Shown here: positions 61,024 through 64,000 of the stretch, one piece after another | Layout: every line of letters begins with the position of its first letter | How positions within the stretch are numbered: position 1 is the first letter of the stretch | Position numbers and translations under genes: made by a program | The notes under the pieces: model-generated | Told to the model about the DNA's origin: nothing | Database searches by the model: none | What the model saw: only the letters and a program-made list of their open reading frames with translations | Origin: Candidatus Electrothrix aestuarii | Lineage (GTDB): Bacteria > Desulfobacterota > Desulfobulbia > Desulfobulbales > Desulfobulbaceae | Assembly (NCBI GenBank): GCA_032595685.2 | Contig: CP159373.1 | Span: forward strand, 3,747,907-3,811,906 | DNA length: 64,000 nt | Direction: 5' to 3'

Positions 61024-62742
61024 ATGGAGACAATTTTCGACTTTTTGGTCGTGGCTGTAATCGTGCTGTTCTGCGTGCTCGGTCTGGCCCTCATCCTTGC
61101 CAAGCTCTATAAAAAGTCTACCAAAGAAATAGCCTTTGTTCGTACCGGTTTTGGGGGAGAACGGGTGATCTTGAATGGTGGGGCCTTGGTCCTGCCAATT
61201 TTTCAGGACGTCATTCCGGTGAATATGAACACCCTGCGTTTGGAAGTGCAGCGGCGAGATAACGAGGCCCTAATCACCAAGGATAGGATGCGGGTGGATG
61301 TGGCTGTGGAATTTTATGTCAGGGTAAAGGCATTAAAGGAGTCCATTGCCAATGCTGCCCAGACCTTAGGGTATAAGACTATGGAACCTCAGCAGCTCAA
61401 AGAGCTGGTTGAAGGTAAATTTGTTGATGCTCTGCGGGCAGTGGCTGCTGAGATGTCCATGAAAGAACTTCATGAGATGCGGGTCGACTTTGTTAATAAG
61501 GTTCAGCAATCAGTAAGTGAGGATCTGCTGAAAAACGGGCTGGAATTGGAGTCTGTTTCTTTGACTGGCCTGGATCAGACCAGTAAGGATCATTTTAACC
61601 CGGATAATGCCTTTGACGCAGAGGGGCTCACCCGCTTGACCCAGGAGATTGAAGCACGGCGTAAGACCCGTAACGAGATTGAGCTGGATACCAAGATCGC
61701 TATTGAGAATAAAAATCTGGAGGCGGAAAAGCAGAGCCTGGAAATCGCCAGAGAGTCAGAATATGCCCGAATGCAGCAGGAGCGGGAGGTTGAGATTCGT
61801 CGTGCTGGCCAGACTACAGAGATTGCCCAGGAAAAGGCTTCCAAGCAGAAGGAAGCCCAGCAGGCTGCTATTGAAGCGAAAAAGCAGATTGATATTTCCA
61901 GGATCAGTGCAGAGCGAGAAACCGAGCAGCAGACTATTGAAAAGGAACGCCTGTTGCAGGAAAAGGAGATTGAAAAGAGAAAGTCTCTTGAGATTGCCGA
62001 GCAGGATAAGGCCATTGCCATTGCTGAAAAATCCAAGGCCCAGTCTGTAGCCCAGGCAGAAGCCGATAAAGCCCGTTCAGCTGCAGTTCGGGAGGAAGAG
62101 CATGTTGTCACAGTCCGGGAAACCGAACGGGCAGAACGTGTGAAAGCCGTGGAGCTGGTTGAGGCTAAGAAACAGGCTGAACGCGATGCCATAGCCATTG
62201 AGGTTGCTGCGGAAGCTCAGAAGAATGCTGCGAAAGATAAGGCGGAGGCTGTGCGCACCATTGCGGCGGCTGAGGCGGAAAAAGAACAGATTAAGGCCAA
62301 GGGTGAGGCGGAAGCTGCGATACTCAAGGCTGAAGCTGCTGAGAAACGCTACGCCGTTGATGCTGCTGGTGAGCGAGCACTGAACGAGGCCCGTAATCTC
62401 CTGTCAGCAGAACAGATTCAGATGCAGATTAAACAGGCTTTGATTGAGCAGCTGCCCGAAATCATTCGGGAGAGTGTTAAGCCAATGGAGCAAATCGACG
62501 GGATTAAGATTATCCAGGTGGATGGCCTGAATGCTGGTCAGGGCGGTAGTAGCACTTCCGCAGGGGAGGGCGGATCAGGCAGCCTGGCAGACCAGGTGGT
62601 GAACTCAGCCCTCCGTTACCGTGGACAGGCCCCGTTGCTTGATTCTTTGCTTGCTGAAATAGGGCTTAAGGGGAGTGACATTAACGGATTGCAAGATCTA
62701 AACAAGGGTGATCATCAGCACAAGATAGAGCCTGAAGAGTAA
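61024..62742 (+). CDS. Flotillin/SPFH-family membrane scaffold (YqiK-like)
   Basis: A 572-aa protein: N-terminal membrane helix (~5-28), an SPFH (prohibitin homology) domain (~35-200; F-V-R-T-G-F-G-G-E-R-V), then a long E/K/A-rich coiled coil (~200-470) and a flexible Gly/Ser tail. Flotillins organise membrane microdomains and signalling complexes. GGAGG precedes the ATG. It usually pairs with an NfeD-type protein; here the trypsin-fold protein occupies that place. Confidence 0.9.
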   Translation: METIFDFLVVAVIVLFCVLGLALILAKLYKKSTKEIAFVRTGFGGERVILNGGALVLPIFQDVIPVNMNTLRLEVQRRDNEALITKDRMRVDVAVEFYVRVKALKESIANAAQTLGYKTMEPQQLKELVEGKFVDALRAVAAEMSMKELHEMRVDFVNKVQQSVSEDLLKNGLELESVSLTGLDQTSKDHFNPDNAFDAEGLTRLTQEIEARRKTRNEIELDTKIAIENKNLEAEKQSLEIARESEYARMQQEREVEIRRAGQTTEIAQEKASKQKEAQQAAIEAKKQIDISRISAERETEQQTIEKERLLQEKEIEKRKSLEIAEQDKAIAIAEKSKAQSVAQAEADKARSAAVREEEHVVTVRETERAERVKAVELVEAKKQAERDAIAIEVAAEAQKNAAKDKAEAVRTIAAAEAEKEQIKAKGEAEAAILKAEAAEKRYAVDAAGERALNEARNLLSAEQIQMQIKQALIEQLPEIIRESVKPMEQIDGIKIIQVDGLNAGQGGSSTSAGEGGSGSLADQVVNSALRYRGQAPLLDSLLAEIGLKGSDINGLQDLNKGDHQHKIEPEE

Positions 62743-62756
62743 CTTCTTCCCCATTC

Positions 62757-63206
62757 CTATATGCTTGGGGGCAGTTCTGTCCCCATGTATCTTTTTTCCC
62801 ACCATAGTACTATTTCGGTTAGACAAACGCCACAGAGTAAACCCGTGGTGTTTGCTGCCAAATCCAGCCATTCTGCATAACGCGAAACAAGCGGTTGTAT
62901 CAGCTCAATAAGTCCGCTGTACACGATAAACAATGCAATAATACCTAACCATCGTTTTGGTCTGCGCAGGGCTACGGGAAAGGCAAGCGTTGCATAAGCG
63001 AGGAGATGGTGCAGTTTATCGCTACCTGGTGCTGACGGTAAAGTATCTATTGGCCAAAGCGAGAGAAAGGTTATAGATGCGAGAGTGCCTATTGAGCAGC
63101 TCAACCAGTGCCTTCGTAAAAAAAATAGTAAGCTCTTCAAAAAAATTCTCCTTTTTTGCCCTGCTATTGAGCAAATTTTTGTTTTAACTTCCCTATAAAC
63201 TGACAT
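62757..63206 (-). CDS. VanZ-family membrane protein
   Basis: A 149-aa protein with about four hydrophobic segments and the VanZ pattern: S-D-K-L-H-H-L-L-A-Y near residue 63 and the E-L-I-Q-P-L-V-S-R-Y-A-E-W-L-D-L-A-A-N motif near 100-118. VanZ relates to glycopeptide tolerance in Gram-positives; in most bacteria its role is unknown. Convergent with the flotillin, 14 bp apart. Confidence 0.82.
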   Translation of the reverse strand: MSVYREVKTKICSIAGQKRRIFLKSLLFFLRRHWLSCSIGTLASITFLSLWPIDTLPSAPGSDKLHHLLAYATLAFPVALRRPKRWLGIIALFIVYSGLIELIQPLVSRYAEWLDLAANTTGLLCGVCLTEIVLWWEKRYMGTELPPSI

Positions 63207-63448
63207 TATCTGTCAGTGTTGGTACAGATTATTGTACAAGTTGTCATGTTTTTAAGTTTACAATAATGTGGATAGGTGGGTATTTTTTTCTCTCTCCCTG
63301 CGGTTTATCTTTATTTCTTTCTTGAGAAGTTTTATCGCCTGCACTCTGGCACGGATCCTGCTTTGTGGTAGATGTGCTCGATTGTTTTGCAAAGCGGGCT
63401 GCAGACTTTCTGGTCAGGGACAACGTAGCACATGTTCCTGGAAAGTTG

Positions 63449-63529
63449 TAAAAGCCACAGCCGTCGTGAGTCGGTGCCGGAAAGCCACGGGTCTCAATGT
63501 GGAGAGACAGCCGGGTTGTCTGCTTTTTA
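63449..63529 (+). promoter_or_regulatory. GEMM-type (c-di-GMP/cGAMP) riboswitch with overlapping terminator
   Basis: The core matches the GEMM aptamer: AAAAGCC (63450-63456), a P2 stem with GTGA tetraloop (63466-63469), CGGAAAGCC (63478-63486), then the P3 pair GGTCTC/GAGAC (63490-63508) followed by AGCCGGGTTG. The 3' part also forms AGACA/TGTCT (63505-63521) followed by GCTTTTT, an intrinsic terminator that shares bases with the P3 stem. Ligand binding would block the terminator (on-switch). A P1 partner GACAAC lies at 63419-63424. The downstream start is at 63555. Family call is by eye; c-di-GMP versus cGAMP is undecided. Confidence 0.65.
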
Positions 63530-63554
63530 TTCCCTTAATACCAGGAGGAGAATT

Positions 63555-63926
63555 ATGAAAACCACAAAGAAACATTTGCACAGAAGTCTGGTTGTCCTTA
63601 CGGCTCTTTTTCTCAGCGCAACGCCGCTGGCAGCGCAGGAAAATCTGAAAGTTGACCAAACTACCGTTGGTGGCCCTGGGGCTTCCAAGATCTGCGTCCG
63701 GGATTATGGAAAGACCCCGGCAGAGGCCTTTTCCTTAGGTGCTGAAATCCTGAGGAAGGCAGATGAGCAGCTGGGAGAGGATAAACTCCACGGCAATGTC
63801 CGTATCCGTATTCTTCCTGAAAAGGAAAACGGAATGTTTGTTGTCGAGGTGTACTCCCTTCCTGGAAACGAGGCTTGTCCACCGATTAAGCCAGAGTATA
63901 CAACTGCGCAGATAGTTCATCAATAA
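63555..63926 (+). CDS. Small exported protein under a riboswitch
   Basis: A 123-aa periplasmic protein: basic start, hydrophobic ~11-21, and A-A-Q-E cleavage region. The mature part has two cysteines (K-I-C-V-R-D-Y and E-A-C-P-P-I) which could form a disulfide. GGAGGAG precedes the ATG; the longer frame from 63432 runs through the riboswitch and is rejected. No family recognised. Control by a cyclic dinucleotide suggests a surface or biofilm role. Confidence 0.65.
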   Translation: MKTTKKHLHRSLVVLTALFLSATPLAAQENLKVDQTTVGGPGASKICVRDYGKTPAEAFSLGAEILRKADEQLGEDKLHGNVRIRILPEKENGMFVVEVYSLPGNEACPPIKPEYTTAQIVHQ

Positions 63927-63964
63927 GGAGATTGTTGAGCGCTTCCATCGCGAAAAAAGGGGAA

Positions 63965-64000
63965 ACTGCCTGCTGCTGTGAGAGGGAGCAGGCAGTCTTT
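63965..64000 (+). terminator. Terminator of the exported-protein gene
   Basis: ACTGCCTGCT (63965-63974) pairs perfectly with AGCAGGCAGT (63987-63996), followed by CTTT at the window end. A 10-bp stem 38 bases after the stop fits an intrinsic terminator cut by the window edge. Confidence 0.75.

Noticed and set aside
63449-63529. Cobalamin riboswitch
   Set aside because: GCCAC boxes are present but the B12-box and core pairing are absent, while the GEMM core matches well.
63432-63554. N-terminal extension of the exported-protein gene
   Set aside because: The extension translates the riboswitch; the start at 63555 has GGAGGAG and is followed by a signal peptide.

Overview
The window looks like a chromosomal segment of a Gram-negative, anaerobic, sulfur-cycle deltaproteobacterium (Desulfobacterota), most likely near the Desulfobulbales and cable bacteria. 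This is inferred from gene content and protein style, not from a marker gene. The pointers are a NuoB-NuoC fusion, YgiQ, a cyclic-nucleotide/DUF4388 regulator, CHAT and STAND conflict proteins, lipid A Kdo transferase, a SulP transporter and the Nε-acetyl-β-lysine osmolyte genes, which suggest a saline habitat. No rRNA, tRNA or CRISPR array was seen.

Layout. 0-5 kb: end of a TPR protein, then panC and panD (pantothenate synthesis) separated by a nuclease-fold protein, a cupin and a small membrane protein, then a DegT-type aminotransferase. 5-7.6 kb: an IS91-like element with a frameshifted transposase that appears to split an exported L,D-transpeptidase-like gene. 7.6-15 kb: deaminase, DUF4349 lipoprotein, SulP transporter, an ATPase/DUF4276 pair that resembles a two-gene defence system, and a MetE-like methyltransferase. 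15-19.8 kb: ablA-ablB-lysS, a DUF6398 gene, and a diverged copy of the lysS 3' end. 19.8-27 kb: a large CHAT-STAND protein, remnants of an Rpn nuclease and of an AAA ATPase, and the DUF2868/DUF3482 membrane-GTPase pair. 27-33 kb: nuoA-nuoBC, hflX (apparently with an AUU start) and a cNMP/DUF4388 regulator. 33-41 kb: DUF5666 protein, outer-membrane and adaptor parts of an efflux system without its pump, then a leftward unit ygiQ - two paired membrane proteins - polytopic membrane protein.

41-49 kb is the most accessory part. Two paralogous HU-like/DUF4469 proteins, each with its own closely matching promoter, flank a Uma2 nuclease and a membrane-anchored STAND-TPR protein. One paralogue is broken by an IS66 element with an intact 8-bp target duplication, and the space between holds a 23-nt tandem repeat and four palindromes. 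49-57.5 kb: a rightward run of PHP phosphatase, sigma-54 response regulator, H-NOX gas sensor, MTHFR, waaA and comEC. 57.6-64 kb: small leftward genes, then a GAF-like membrane protein, a 58-aa ORF, a trypsin-fold protein that lacks its catalytic His, a flotillin, VanZ, and a small exported protein behind a GEMM-type (cyclic dinucleotide) riboswitch whose terminator overlaps the aptamer.

The best candidates for new biology are the DUF4469-Uma2-STAND cluster, the ATPase/DUF4276 pair, the flotillin/pseudoprotease module and the riboswitch-controlled secreted protein.
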